A stretch of 60,000 nt of DNA from Hydractinia symbiolongicarpus (taxonomy: Eukaryota > Cnidaria > Hydrozoa > Anthoathecata > Hydractiniidae), in contig NC_079881.1 of the NCBI RefSeq assembly GCF_029227915.1, positions 16,097,501 through 16,157,500 of the forward strand. Direction: 5' to 3'. This document shows positions 1 through 10,449 of this stretch, one piece after another. The notes beneath the pieces were generated by a model. The model was not told the DNA's origin. It ran no database searches and saw only the letters and a program-made list of their open reading frames with translations. Within the stretch, counting starts at the first letter, position 1. The number at the start of each line of letters is the position of its first letter. A program made the translations under genes and the position numbers.

Positions 1-169
1 GATATGTATGATATGTCTTTATAAAGTGTGGAAGTTTCAGAATCATACTGCGAATAAATAAACTGCTACAACAGTTAAAGTTAATTATACTATCTTTGTT
101 TGAAAGTGAGGCTCGTAAAATATTTAAAATATAGGAAGCGCTTGACCGCAAAAATAACAGGCTGTTTTC

Positions 170-345
170 TGCTTGAAAAAAGTTTTCAGCGGAACGGAAC
201 GGATAGAAGAAGAAAAGCTTCTGAGCATGCGTACTTACCATTTTTACATCACGTGAATGATAAATTTTCCTTTCCGTTCCGGAGTAAGTAGAATCGAATT
301 CAACTTTTTCTTTGCGTTCTGTGCGTAAACGACATGTAGAAAGGT
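170..345. repeat. Dispersed repeat, copy 1
   Basis: This stretch shares several blocks in the same order with 51430-51570, including TCTGAGCATG, TTTACRTCAC and TCAACTTTTTCTTTG. It is a short diverged interspersed repeat of unknown class. The open frame that crosses it (100-291) is not supported as a gene. Confidence 0.4.
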
Positions 346-566
346 AGTTCAAATGAGTTAAAAATTTACATGCATGCTAATTTAACTGTACTGGATTTAA
401 AGATAATAAAAAAATCATAAACGAAAAAAGTCCACAAAAATGAAATCGGTAAGCACCTATTTCTGTTTAAAGGGATGTTAGATACATAACATATTTTTTT
501 TATATGGTAAGTTAAGAAAATAAAATTAATCAACAACACGAGGAAATTACAAAGATGTTTTCTTAG

Positions 567-1417
567 ATAAAATCCTGAGCGAACGAGAATTAATAACAAC
601 CACGTCAACAAGCAAATCGAAATCAACAACGACGCAAACAAGTAGAAGTTTGAAGTCCTCCAAAGACAACAATAATGATGGCATCAACACTGCGGTGTAC
701 ATCACGTTGAGCTTGATATTCGTGCTTATTATTGTGATAATATGCGTTACCGCTTTGTAAGTATATTCCATCCTTTAATCATCTAAAAGTAGCAGTTACT
801 TTACATATGATAAAATCTAACTCAATGTGAAGATAGGTAGTAAATATTGCTTGCAAGGCAGTTTCTACTTCATGTTGTAGCAGAAAAGAAAGATTAAGGG
901 TTTACTGACGTACACGATTTTTTTAACCAGCTGGTCTTTATTCTTATTTCGCTATTGTTCTAAACTTTAGACTTTTGTATTTAACCTGAAATCCCAGCCT
1001 GATATCCTCATAAAGCACATTTTTATAAAGGAAAGTGTGTATTACTTGTCGTAAACCAATCCTTCTAAAACATGCTGAAAAAACACTTTTTGTTGTTGTT
1101 TGGAATATGAATCCGACCTCCTTTTTTCGTGTTTTTTTTTTTTGTTTGTTTGTTTTTGTTTTAAGTAAAATATGAGAATTGTCAGTTTCTTTTTAATGCT
1201 TTTTAGTGTACTCCTCAAACGAAAAAGAAAATGCTCACAAGGCGTCGTACAAAATAACGTAACAACATCTCCTGCACCCCCCTCCTACACAAATAACGAG
1301 TTTGGAATTGAGGATTTCATAGAAAACGAACGAAAGCATCCTATGCCGCCTCTGCCAAGAAGAGCACCGCAACCGCCTCCAAGAGATGTTATCTACTCAA
1401 ACACAAAGGAATCTTGA
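567..1417 (+). CDS. 3' end of a single-pass membrane protein (two exons)
   Basis: Two phase-compatible exons are visible. Exon A (567-756) follows TTTTCTTAG and ends at the donor GTAAGTA. It encodes a Ser/Thr/Lys-rich stalk and a hydrophobic helix (ITLSLIFVLIIVIICVTA). Exon B (1207-1417) follows TGCTTTTTAG, and the split codon TT+T restores the frame. It encodes a basic stop-transfer stretch (LLKRKRKC) and a tail ending in a TGA stop. The tail has a PPSY motif (PPxY type, a WW-domain ligand) and PPLPRRAPQPPPR, which fits an SH3 ligand. The ectodomain exons lie outside the window or were not recognised, so the receptor family is unknown. The likely role, inferred from architecture only, is a plasma-membrane receptor or adhesion protein with a signalling tail. 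Confidence 0.6.
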
Positions 1418-2480
1418 GAATCTGGTCAAATATCTCGTTTGATTTTATTTTTTGTAAAATTATTTAAAGAAACAGTTCATGTTTTTAATAATATCACTTA
1501 GCTATACTATGGTATGTTACACCGTATCACATCACTGATTAAATATAAAAGTTAGGTATTGGTAAACATGAAAGTAATTTACCTGTTTCTCACATAGCTA
1601 GTAACCCTTATTGTTAATACTTTCAAATATAAAACAGATCATCTAAAGGAGGTCAACGCCAAAACAGCGCACTGCTATTAGTGACGTATATACGGGAGAA
1701 TAGACCGACATCATGATGTATCAATCAAACACATTAAGATAAGAAAAGATAAGAAGCGTTTATTAACGTCGATTATGTACGATTTCTAAAGTGAAAAGTA
1801 TAATACGTAAATACCAGCTCTTTGGCAACAGCGTTTGCTGCAGCCATGGTTCAATCGCATTTGTGTAGCTCACAGTTCGATTAGTTATTTGATGTTTCTC
1901 AGTCGTCTGAATCCACGCCTTGCCGTTCTCCAAAAAATTGATTTATTTTTAAAAAATAAGTAGAAACTTATTGCTTGTAATTTCCCAATCTCGTTCCCAG
2001 CACCGTCCTGAAGTAAGAATAGATACAAGATTCTCTGGGGACGAGGTTGGTAATTTTCCTGTTTCTTCTGTACTGCTAATCCAAAATGCATTATGGTAGT
2101 TGTAGTCTACAGTTTTCTCTCGCAGAAGCGAAAGTTTGCAAATAAATAATAGAATCCTTTTTATTTTGGAGGGATAATAAAGAAAAGCCGATATTGTTTG
2201 TGTTAATTTTCAAATCTTATTATTAAAATTATTATCTTCCTTATCCAACACCCGTCTTATTGTCGCAAACATTTAAAAATGTTTGTTGGAGAGGTTTAGG
2301 AGTGAAAGCAGTCGAAATGGAAGTAATAAATAAGAATACAGATCTAGATATGATTTTCAAGCTCCACAGAACTTTTTTACAAAGCTCTTGCGTGGTGCCA
2401 AGACCTGCTCTCCAATGTCGAAAGGAACAAACAGGTGGAGGAGAGGGTGCATGAAGATGTGACCTTATGGTCAACAAATC
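1418..2480. other. No gene recognised
   Basis: AT-rich non-coding sequence. Short open frames at 1885-2091 and 2241-2477 have no recognisable domain. The stretch near 2030 (TCTGGGGACGAGGTTG) resembles other 'ggggacgag' fragments in the window (near 54395) and is probably repeat-derived. Confidence 0.4.
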
Positions 2481-2489
2481 TGGCAGCCA

Positions 2490-2753
2490 TGCCTGCGATT
2501 ATCCCATGAATTAAAAATAATTGCAAAAGCAACTCAAAAGGTGCCAAAAGTTAACAGTCCAATCGATAAAATTAACCGATTGTTAAAGGAAAGATGCGAG
2601 GCTTTAGATGTTACTTTTATTCATAATGACAACATAAAAAAACTCTTCTTTATGGAAAGATGGAATCCACCTTACAGACGATGGTAAGACTATGTTAGCG
2701 AAAAATTATTTATATTATCTTAATCATTTTTTATACCACAACATGCACTTCCA
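2490..2753 (+). pseudogene. LINE ORF1 fragment, SGNH/GDSL esterase C-terminus
   Basis: One frame reads through NSPIDKINRLLKERCEAL. After a frameshift near 2665 it continues as GIHLTDDGKTMLAKNYLYYL and stops at 2752. The HLTDDG block matches the D-x-x-H / H-L-x-D-x-G end of SGNH hydrolases. Such esterase domains occur in the first ORF of CR1-like non-LTR retrotransposons. The endonuclease ORF starts directly after it, as expected for the 3' end of ORF1. The N-terminal part with the catalytic Ser was not found. It is a decayed fragment. Confidence 0.55.
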
Positions 2754-2756
2754 GTC

Positions 2757-3650
2757 TTGGGTATAGGTCCTTGCACTCAGACTCTACAAGTTTTTTCAGA
2801 TTCAAGTAAGACACAAAATATCCCTTTGTTATTACAAAATGAAATTGATGATCTTAGCCAAACACATAGTTCAAATTCCGAACCTGATAGCCCGCTCGAT
2901 AGTATCTGTAAACTTAGAGTTGCTAATTCCGATAATCCTCTTTTAGGTTACTTAATTTCTCTTGACTATTTCGTCCTTGCAGAAACTAAACTGGATGAAT
3001 CTTTTCTAACTGATTAATTTAATATTGACGGATATGAAATTAGAACCCGAAAGGACAGAAACATACATGGAGGAGGTTTAATTTGAGTATGTTGGGAAAG
3101 GTGTCATTTGTAAACAGTTACACAATATTGGAATTGCAGAGAATGAAATTATCTGTTCTGAAATTACTATTAGAAATAAAAAATGGATTATAATTAGTAT
3201 TTATCGGCCACCTTCATATTTGAACTTAACACAATTTTCTATGAATTTGAAAAAATTCTAAACAATGCTCTTTCTAAATGTGACAATGTTATTGTTCTGG
3301 GTGATATTAATATAGATTTTTATAATCCAAGTGATAGTTGCTACGGGCAGATGCAGTCACTTTGTGATATTTTCAATCTCAAAAACCTGATTAAAGATAA
3401 AACATGCTTTGCCGGAACAGAAGGCTCTTCAATTCATGTCAAACTGACAAACAAATATAGGTCTTTTCGAAATAGTTCAGCGTTTGACACAGGGTTAAGT
3501 CCATCATCTAATGATAACTGCATTTTTTAAAATGCCACTAGCCCGTTTACAGCCAAAGAAAATATTCTAAAGAAATTATAAAAATTTCGATGAAAAGACG
3601 TTTTTGGCTGATGTAAAAAGGGATCTCATGATCATGAAGTGCCCTTATTT
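2757..3650 (+). pseudogene. LINE ORF2 fragment, APE-type endonuclease
   Basis: Translation in shifting frames gives YFVLAETKLDESF, GYEIRTRKDRN followed by HGGGL, VIVLGDINIDF, LKNLIKDKTCF and, further on, YKNFDEKTFLADVKRDL. In order, these match the conserved blocks of the exonuclease-endonuclease-phosphatase domain that nicks DNA for target-primed reverse transcription (E-T-K, G-D-x-N). Stops (first at 3015) and frameshifts break it, and no reverse transcriptase follows, so the element is 3'-truncated or has been deleted. It pairs with the esterase fragment immediately upstream. Confidence 0.7.
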
Positions 3651-3659
3651 AAAATATCA

Positions 3660-4150
3660 TGCTGAAAGCAAAAGCATACATAATACCATGTCAAATATAA
3701 GTAATCTGTCACATGCTATTTGTTGATTGAAAATATGCTCAAAGCAAAATAATACATAATGTCAAATGTATGTAATAACATAGATCGAAAGAGGGAGAGT
3801 AATTCGTGATTAATTATTACGATGAAGTTTTTGTGGTATTATATTATTTTTTTTATTTTGGTAAAATATATATAGCTAAGGAGAGAAGCATAAGTGCTCT
3901 TTTCGAGGAGGAATATCATGTATTTTTACCCCTCCTCTAAATCCGCCCCTGTAAATACAGGTCTTTACATACAACAACGAAACAATATAATTAAAATGTT
4001 TTGCGCAAAGACACCTTACACAACTCTGTGACTAAAGTTATCATGCGCCCTATGATCGCAAAGATTACACTGGATAACGGAATCATTCGAAATGTGAGAC
4101 ATAACCATCACTCAATAATTATTTAATTGCTTCTATTGACCATAAATTTC
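3660..4150. other. No gene recognised
   Basis: AT-rich sequence with no frame of interest. It separates the LINE fragment from a short tandem array. Confidence 0.5.
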
Positions 4151-4159
4151 CGTTCAAAA

Positions 4160-4330
4160 GTTGTTTTAGGTGTTAATAGACTTTGCGGTATTTATGGTTT
4201 ATCATCACTTTTTGTGCGACATTTATGGTTGCGATATTTATGGTTAAGTTTGCGACATTTATGGTTGATGTGCGACATTTATGGACAATTTGCGATATTT
4301 ATGGTTGATTGCGACATTTATGGTTATAAC
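4160..4330. repeat. Short tandem array, GCGACATTTATGGTTG unit
   Basis: About eight irregular copies of a 15-18 bp unit, with consensus close to gcgacatttatggttg. The open frame across it is a by-product of the repeat. Confidence 0.75.
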
Positions 4331-4339
4331 AGCCCTCAC

Positions 4340-5030
4340 TGAAGTTTTTCTTGGTTACAAAAGTAACCATGCTATATGTCCCTATTTTCGAGACATTGAA
4401 AAGTAGGCTATCCCGTGAAGATGTATTGGGTGAAGTTTTACAGCAAGTACCAGTGGAATGTCAGAACGGAAGATTGACTCGCTTTTTGATGGATCATTGT
4501 ATCAAGCTAATTCCCTATTTTCAAATTAGCCAAATGCACTACAAATAGTCTTATATCATGATGATTTCTAGGTTGCCAACCCCCTCGGGAATAAAACACA
4601 TAAATGTAACGTTTCATGATTTTACTTTATATTGGGAAATTTAAAATCACAGCACCGATCAAGATTAAAAGATATTCAGCTAGATGTGTAATGCATCGTT
4701 AGTGTAAAAATATAGATAAACCAGTACTAAATCCCTGCATTGAAGACATCAAGAAGTTAGAAGAATTTAGAATTGAGATTGGATTAGATCAATCTTTAAT
4801 AAAGTTTTTTGGATCCCTTCAATGCTCGTAGCAGATAACCTTGCTGCCGATGCTATTGGCGGATATTAGTAGAACTTTTTTACCGTGGAAAGATTCCGTC
4901 GTGTCTGTAATTTTGTGAATGATATTTTGAGAACCAATGACAAACTTGTTCCCAGCGTCTTTTGTCTCTTTTTTTTTACTGAACGGCGAGACGAAAAGAC
5001 ACTGGAATCGTAGGCCGGAATTCTGCACTT
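4340..5030 (+). pseudogene. Decayed transposon-associated protein of unknown class
   Basis: Pieces of one protein can be followed through stops and frame changes: a start-like segment with EVLQQVPVE, then DGSLYQANSLFS, LQIVLYHDDF, VANPLGNKTHK, FYFILGNLKSQHRSRLKDIQL, IKKLEEF and VADNLAADAIGGY. I recognise this order (the 'VLYxDDxExxNPLG...FYFxLGN...RS' block and the 'DNLAxxALGG' block) from large uncharacterised proteins that are multicopy in fish and cnidarian genomes and are probably transposon-borne. I cannot name the superfamily. The copy has many stops and is dead. Confidence 0.45.
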
Positions 5031-5167
5031 GATTGGTTGAGTATAATTACCGTAATTATACGCATTTCTAAGAAGTATGCCGTAACCATGCAAGCACATT
5101 TCGACGATGAAAGAAAATGGTGTATAAGAAGTGATAGTAATTTTTTTGTTGTTGTTTTTATTTTCAG

Positions 5168-6150
5168 TTGTTTTTGGTCACTAAATTTGTTAAAAACATT
5201 GTTGGCTTCAGTAATTCATTTGCAATTTACCCTAAAGAATACATTTGGAAAATGAAAGTCTCACGTAATCTATGGTAAGTCAATTCATTTTTCTTATAAT
5301 TCTAGTGGTAGAATTATCAGTAATGCCTTCGAGTGTAACAATACTATGTCATGTACAAAGGTATGTAAAAATACATCAACGTTTTTCTGTCTTTTGGTTC
5401 CTTCTTTGTGTTGATCTATTTCGTGTTTACCTTATGTATTGTAATGAGCATATGTGCACTCCATGTAATATCTTTTTTGTATTATTTTGGTAATAGATAG
5501 GCTACATGGATATGGTTTTAAAATGTGCACTTTTTTGTCACTTCCAGTAAAAGAAAATATTACTTCACAGAAAGTATACTTTCATGGTAACACTGAGGAT
5601 GAGCAGCAAAAATTCTTTCGACTCTGTGGAGAAAGTAACTGTGAGTGATACATATGTATTTTTGGTGGAATCATCATCAACTAAAAAATATGTTTTTAAA
5701 CGAATGACAATTTGTCCTAAAAGTGTGAGCAACTCATCTGAATAAACTAATAAAGGTAGGTAATTGTATATCCTCATAGAACTGTATTATAAAAATAATA
5801 AAACAAAATGTTTCAAATGTTTTATATAATACTTGAAAAAATAATGCATGCATTATATACAATCAAAATAAAAAATCAATTTTTGTAGGAGAAAATAATA
5901 TTGCAAAGTTTATTTTGTAGCCAATTCCAAAAAAAGACTGAAGTTCTCTACTACAGATAATGTCAGTCAACAATTGCCAACACAAGGTACATTCATTACA
6001 AATTCTACTTCTGTGTTCAACAAACAGAGTTCTATTTATAAGGGAAGTTTATTGACAACAAACCAATGCGAATATGTGATAAGATCTGCACAAACAAGAA
6101 TATCTGGAACATTGGCAAATTCCTCAGCATTGATACCTAGTGTCAATTAA
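5168..6150 (+). other. Candidate splice-flanked exons, possibly the same decayed gene
   Basis: Four short open segments have plausible splice sites. 5168-5272 (after TATTTTCAG, before GTAAGT) reads LVTKFVKNIVGFSN. About 5306-5361 (after AATTCTAG, before GTATGT) reads GRIISNAFECNN. 5548-5640 (after CTTCCAG, before GTGAGT) reads KVYFHGNTEDEQQKFF. 5921-6150 (after TATTTTGTAG) is Ser/Thr/Asn-rich and ends in TAA. The first two join in phase, as do the last two, but the middle junction does not. Either an exon is missing or the gene is broken. The first exon resembles a later part of the protein family seen at 4340-5030. Low confidence. Confidence 0.3.
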
Positions 6151-8100
6151 GCAACAAAGTCAATTATAACAGCCGACATGTCAAGAAAAAGTGATGATTT
6201 TTGTAAGATGGAGAATGGAAGTGTTTATTGGAAAAAGGTTTTGAAGATTTGAGAAATTTTTCCATGAAAAGTATCAGGAATGAAATGAAGAAATTTTTTT
6301 CATTCGAATACCGTCTTGAAGAGATTACGTAGACAATAAGTCTCTTATTTTCGGTTGAACAAAGTGAATAAGAAAATAAGTATATAGCTATTGTGAAGAT
6401 AATTGGTATTCTTTAAATTGTAGGGGGTAGTGTTAAATACATTCAGTGGTCGTAAAATGTAGCTCTGATTGTCTGCGTAATGTGAAAGTAAATACAGAGA
6501 TAACTGGAGGCGGTGTTTTAATAGCGACGTCGCGACATGTTTTGATACCATTTTAGAAAAAATTTAAAAAACAGGGGATTTTCTTACAGTAGAACGGCAT
6601 GTGAAAATATGCACGACACAAAAAAACTGATTTTTGTTTTCTTTAAGGTGCATTTTCTTGAAAATACTTTACATTTTTTCACTGACAGTCAATGATTCCA
6701 TAAATATAGCACGTAATCTCTGTAGAAACCTAAACCTATTGAAAACTAAAAGAAAAGTTGCCCTGGCAAATGCGCTATCAAAACATGGTTAAAACGGGCT
6801 ATAATATTTTTACAAATTGTCCTCACAAAAAAATATTTAACAAGCAAAAAAGGCGTTTGACAGTCGTTGAATATTAAAATACACTTTTTTAAATAATCAA
6901 AGTAAATAAAGAATTTCCAAGATAAATACGCTGTATTTTCGCGTCGTTATCGCAAAAACTTTCTTCTTTCTACTAAGTTGAAATTCTAATGTTTATATTT
7001 TTAATTTCGTGCGAGAGGTTAACCAGATTGCATTCTCGTGGGAGATATAGGCATCGAAAAATCTCGTTTTGTACTTCTATTTTGTTTCATACTACGATTA
7101 TCTACAAATTGTACATGAACAAAGTTATGTTTTCACAGAAAATAATAAGAAGGGAGAGGGTACATTGCTGCTTTCTCAAAAAAATCAGAGTTTGTCAATT
7201 TGACCCACCCCTCTGGTAACTTAATTAGGATTGTCACAATGATGCCCAACTAGATAAACTTAAAGCATAGCCTTCCACCCTTGTAGAATTAAAACAAACA
7301 AACGGACTGGAGACTAACTTGCGCATGAAAAAATTCTTTTGCGGCGCGAACTATTTTGTAAAGATATTTGTGAAGAAGAGGCCATTCGGGTTTAATTATT
7401 ATATAAAGAGAACATTTATATTTCGTTGTTTTTTTAACAAATCAAAATAGCGCATTTATGCAGTCAGGGGGTTGGGGAATAAATAAACTCGGAAAAAACG
7501 AAAAACAAAATGTCGCTCCCCGTAAAAACATTCTACGCGACGAACAGTAAGCCCTCTGGATTATGTGTATTGAAAAGCGGACTGCATTCTTCAAATTTGA
7601 TGTAACAAATTTTTTTGTCTCACTCAATTCATCTGCGACAAAACCACAAGAGTAAAAATTTCTCAATTTTTTAAAGTTAGCCAGATCCAGACGGCATGAT
7701 CCACATATAAAACAAATATTTTTGTGTGAATCCTTTTTCGAGCATTTATGCGTCCTTCATACTCTATCAACTTATTTATAATCAAGTAACTCTTTTCAAC
7801 TATTTGAATTCAAAATGCGCATCCAATCAAATTCTGTATGTCATCAGCTTGGGCCAGGGCTATTACAGAAGTGTCTCGTCAGAATGCCATATATGCGTAG
7901 AAGGGGTCTGTGGACACCCGTAACACTATAAAGCTGATATATTAACATAACAGGCAAACAATAAGAATACACATACAAAATCATGGCAGCGTTTCCGAAA
8001 ATGTTTGTGCTGACCCATGTTCACTAAAATGCTGTCAATGAAATAATAAGAAGCAACATAGCAACCATTTTCTCCTTTTTTTTCCACTTATTCTGTAACA
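6151..8100. other. No gene recognised
   Basis: AT-rich intergenic sequence. The frames present (6345-6551, 6989-7219, 7442-7666, 7726-7923) lack domains, splice-site support and coding character. Confidence 0.5.
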
Positions 8101-8155
8101 TCCATTACTGAAGCCTGTGTAAAATATTGAAATATAAAAACTCGTATTTTTTAAT

Positions 8156-8440
8156 ATGTTTTACTACGCTTTTTACGGTTGCCCCCGCAAAAGAAAAAAC
8201 AACAATAAAATAAAAAGCCACGGCAAATGTTACAGTAAAAGCTACGGAAAAAGTCACGGTAAACGCCACGGCAAAAGAAAAAGTCACGGTAAATGCCACG
8301 GCAAAAGAAAAAGTCACGGCAAAAAGAAAAAGCCACGGCAAATGTTACAGTAAAAGCTACGGTAAAAGTCACGGTAAAAGTCACGGCAAAAGAAAAAGTC
8401 ACGGCAAAAGAAAAAGTCACGGCAAAAAGAAAAAGCCAGG
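8156..8440. repeat. Left inverted/subterminal repeat array, (A)AAAGYCACGGYAAA units
   Basis: About 18 irregular copies of a 12-18 bp unit built on gtcacggcaaaagaaaaa. The 28-base block aaaagccacggcaaatgtta... occurs twice here, and once inverted near 25000. There are no unique spacers of regular length, so it is not CRISPR-like. Frames on both strands (such as SHGKRHGKRKSHGK) are repeat artefacts. Confidence 0.7.
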
Positions 8441-8486
8441 GGAAAACATTACTGTTCGCTGCTTTTTAAACACGTGTTCGAGCAAC

Positions 8487-8590
8487 ATGGTTGAAAACAC
8501 AAACAACGAGGACTTGTTTAATGTGAAGGAGCATTTTGATGAATAGACGCTCATTAAATACTACTACAACAAAGGTTTTAGCTAGAATAA
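8487..8590 (+). pseudogene. Possible N-terminus of a DDE-integrase-type transposase (fragment)
   Basis: ATG at 8487 begins a short frame with LFNVKEHFDE, a TAG, then TLIKYYYNKGFS and another TAG. The 'LIxYYxxxGF' segment resembles the helix-turn-helix start of integrase-like transposases of DNA transposons (Ginger/IS3EU kind), which I recall next to HECT-type genes. It ends abruptly where Polinton-like sequence could begin. It is very short, so chance resemblance is possible. Confidence 0.25.
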
Positions 8591-9006
8591 AAGAAATAAT
8601 TATTGGTCCAAAATTGCGGGGTACAACAACAACCTTTTGATCTCACTTAAGCGTTGGTATCCAAGTTGATGTAAATAACAAGCCTATTGTCAAGCATACA
8701 AAGAGAGTCATCAAACCACCCCCTAAGCATATTACACCCTCTATACATACTACACCTCCTAAGCATACTATACCTCCTATACAGGCTATACCATTTACAC
8801 CACCTAAGCATAATACAACTCCTAAGCATACTATACCTCCTAAGCATACTATCAAAATACCTATACATACTATACCACCTGTATCTCATAATCATGCTAC
8901 AGCTCCTATACATACTCCTGAACAACCCTTACAGGAGGAACAACATGAGGATGCAAAGGTCGCATTGATCACAACGGGGGTATGGATCATCATTGCCTAC
9001 ATCTGA
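8539..9006 (+). pseudogene. Proline/histidine/threonine repeat protein with C-terminal membrane segment
   Basis: One frame runs from ATG 8539 to TGA 9006 (155 codons) with a single internal TGA at 8638. The middle (about 8700-8900) is built from irregular repeats such as TPPKHTIPPI and TTPKHTIPPKHTI. The end, VALITTGVWIIIAYI, is hydrophobic, so a C-terminal membrane anchor is likely. It converges on the acidic structural-type gene at 9041. The first 15 codons overlap the possible transposase fragment in another frame, so the true start is unclear. Function unknown; a virion membrane or fibre-like protein would fit but is speculation. Confidence 0.4.
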
Positions 9007-9040
9007 CTTAAGTAAGGTGTACTGTGTTTCATCAAACATA

Positions 9041-10294
9041 TTAGGTCTTTTTCGTCTTTCCAACGTATACCACGACAAACCCAACGGCAGCAGCGACGGC
9101 CATGTACAGATGCTTGGCTGCATATTCGACAATGGTTGCCGCTACTCTGAGAAAGAATGAGACTACGGTACCAATAATACCAGGTACGGCAGCACCTGAT
9201 TTTCCTGCCAAATATTTGAGGAATTTTCCAAGCCTTTCAAGCTGCTCCGCTACAAAGCCTTTTCCCGCACCCGTCGCGGCACCTCCTCCTGTAACTGCGA
9301 GTACAATGGTGGAAACCAGTAGACCAACAGCCTAGATGATATTCACTATGGTCAGACCCTGCTCTTTGAAGAGTATCTTGAGCAGGGACGTATCACCTGC
9401 GGCAATTTTCATTAGGGTTTCCTTTATGACCATCAACTGAGGATATATGTCAGAGGATACTAGACCGTGTGCATTTCGATCAATATCTTTTTTTTGTTCA
9501 GATCTTTAATCTTAACCTTCACCTTTTCTTCTTCCCTATTAACATGATCAGGATTCCAATGTCCCCCATCCTTTCCGCCCTTCTGCTCCTCAAGTTTTTT
9601 TAACTTGTCCTCCGCCTTGATAATCTCACTGTTGTATAAGATCATATTGGCCTTATGTAGCTTAATAGCGCCCCTTATCTTTTGAATTTTGTCGTCAAAC
9701 CCTCTTCTTTCACGATCAATTATACCGCCTTCACCATCCTCACCAAACGAATTGTCTTGTATAAGCCTTTCTGTATCATCTACAACTTTGTCGATATCAT
9801 CTAACGAATCCATCTCAATATTTTCACCATTCTCCTCAAACTCTTTCTCTATTTTACTATACTTTTTCAAGAGTTTGTGGGCCCTGAATTTACTACCTTT
9901 ATTGGGTGTAGTGGTATAGTCGGGAAAACCCTGGGCTCGAACGAGATCTACCTTCTCAAGTTTGTTATGATAGCTCCATCGGACCTTAATTCAATACCAT
10001 TCTCCTTGTATATTTATCGTGTAATGTCTATGTCCTTGAAAAAAAGACGATTCCCCTCAAGGACAAAATCATCATAATCTATCATAAGGGGTTTCCCCAG
10101 CCTCTGTTTAAGTTTCTTGTAGAGGCCATTAACCTTGGTTTCTAAAAAGTCTTGTAGGCCTCGTTCGCGATGTCCCCTGGAATACGGTGTTGTCTTCTTG
10201 TCTTTTTGGACCTCGGTGTTGATGGAAGTTTTGACGTTGATTGTGTAGTATCCTCCTCCTCCTCCTCCTCCTCCTCCTCCTCCTCCTCATCATT

Positions 10295-10391
<97 letters not shown>

Positions 10392-10395
10392 ATAT
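9041..10395 (-). pseudogene. Polinton structural-type protein: acidic N-terminus, glycine-rich hydrophobic C-terminus
   Basis: Read leftward from about 10395, the protein starts with a long Asp then Glu tract (GAT/GAG repeats) and a Ser/Thr/Pro linker (TTQSTSKLPSTPRSKKTRR). It continues with RIPGDIANEAYKTF, then LYKKLKQRLGKPLMIDYDDF, a charged middle with KLLKKYSKIEKEFEE and MILYNSEIIKAEDKLKKLEE, and a Gly/Ala/Val-rich hydrophobic end (AVTGGGAATGAGKGF, HLYMAVAAAVGFVVVY). Breaks are a shift in a T-run near 10148, TAA near 10030, a shift near 9945, a shift in an A-run near 9490, and TAG near 9335. No start codon is clear because the 5' end is the microsatellite. The function is not recognised. 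Position opposite the capsid-like gene and the amphipathic tail suggest a virion protein (inference). Confidence 0.5.
10252..10392. repeat. Trinucleotide microsatellite (CTC)n / (CAT)n
   Basis: About 12 CTC followed by some 36 CAT units. On the minus strand it encodes poly-Glu and poly-Asp in the frame of the neighbouring acidic protein. The long poly-Met, poly-Ser and poly-Ile frames here are shadows. Confidence 0.9.
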
Positions 10396-10440
10396 TGTGT
10401 TCATATCCCTTGTTCGTTGCCTTTTTTAAAAAAAAATCAC

Positions 10441-10449
10441 TATAATAAA
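10441..10449 (+). promoter_or_regulatory. TATAATAAA start-proximal motif of the capsid-like gene
   Basis: TATAATAAA abuts the ATG at 10450. The same or a near-identical motif lies just upstream of the integrase (12098), the 37-residue gene (rc of 15851-15862), the 155-residue gene (rc of 16968-16980) and PolB (rc of 22066-22078). Looser versions precede the ATPase and the small membrane protein. It probably acts as a promoter/initiator. Confidence 0.5.

Noticed and set aside
8156-8440. Regular repeats resembling a CRISPR-like or coding array
   Set aside because: Units vary in length with no unique spacers. Frames on both strands follow from the repeat, and the sequence is eukaryotic.
10129-10445. 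Three long frames of poly-Met/Arg, poly-Ser and poly-Ile
   Set aside because: Shadows of the CAT/CTC microsatellite. Only the Asp/Glu frame connects to a protein with other structure.
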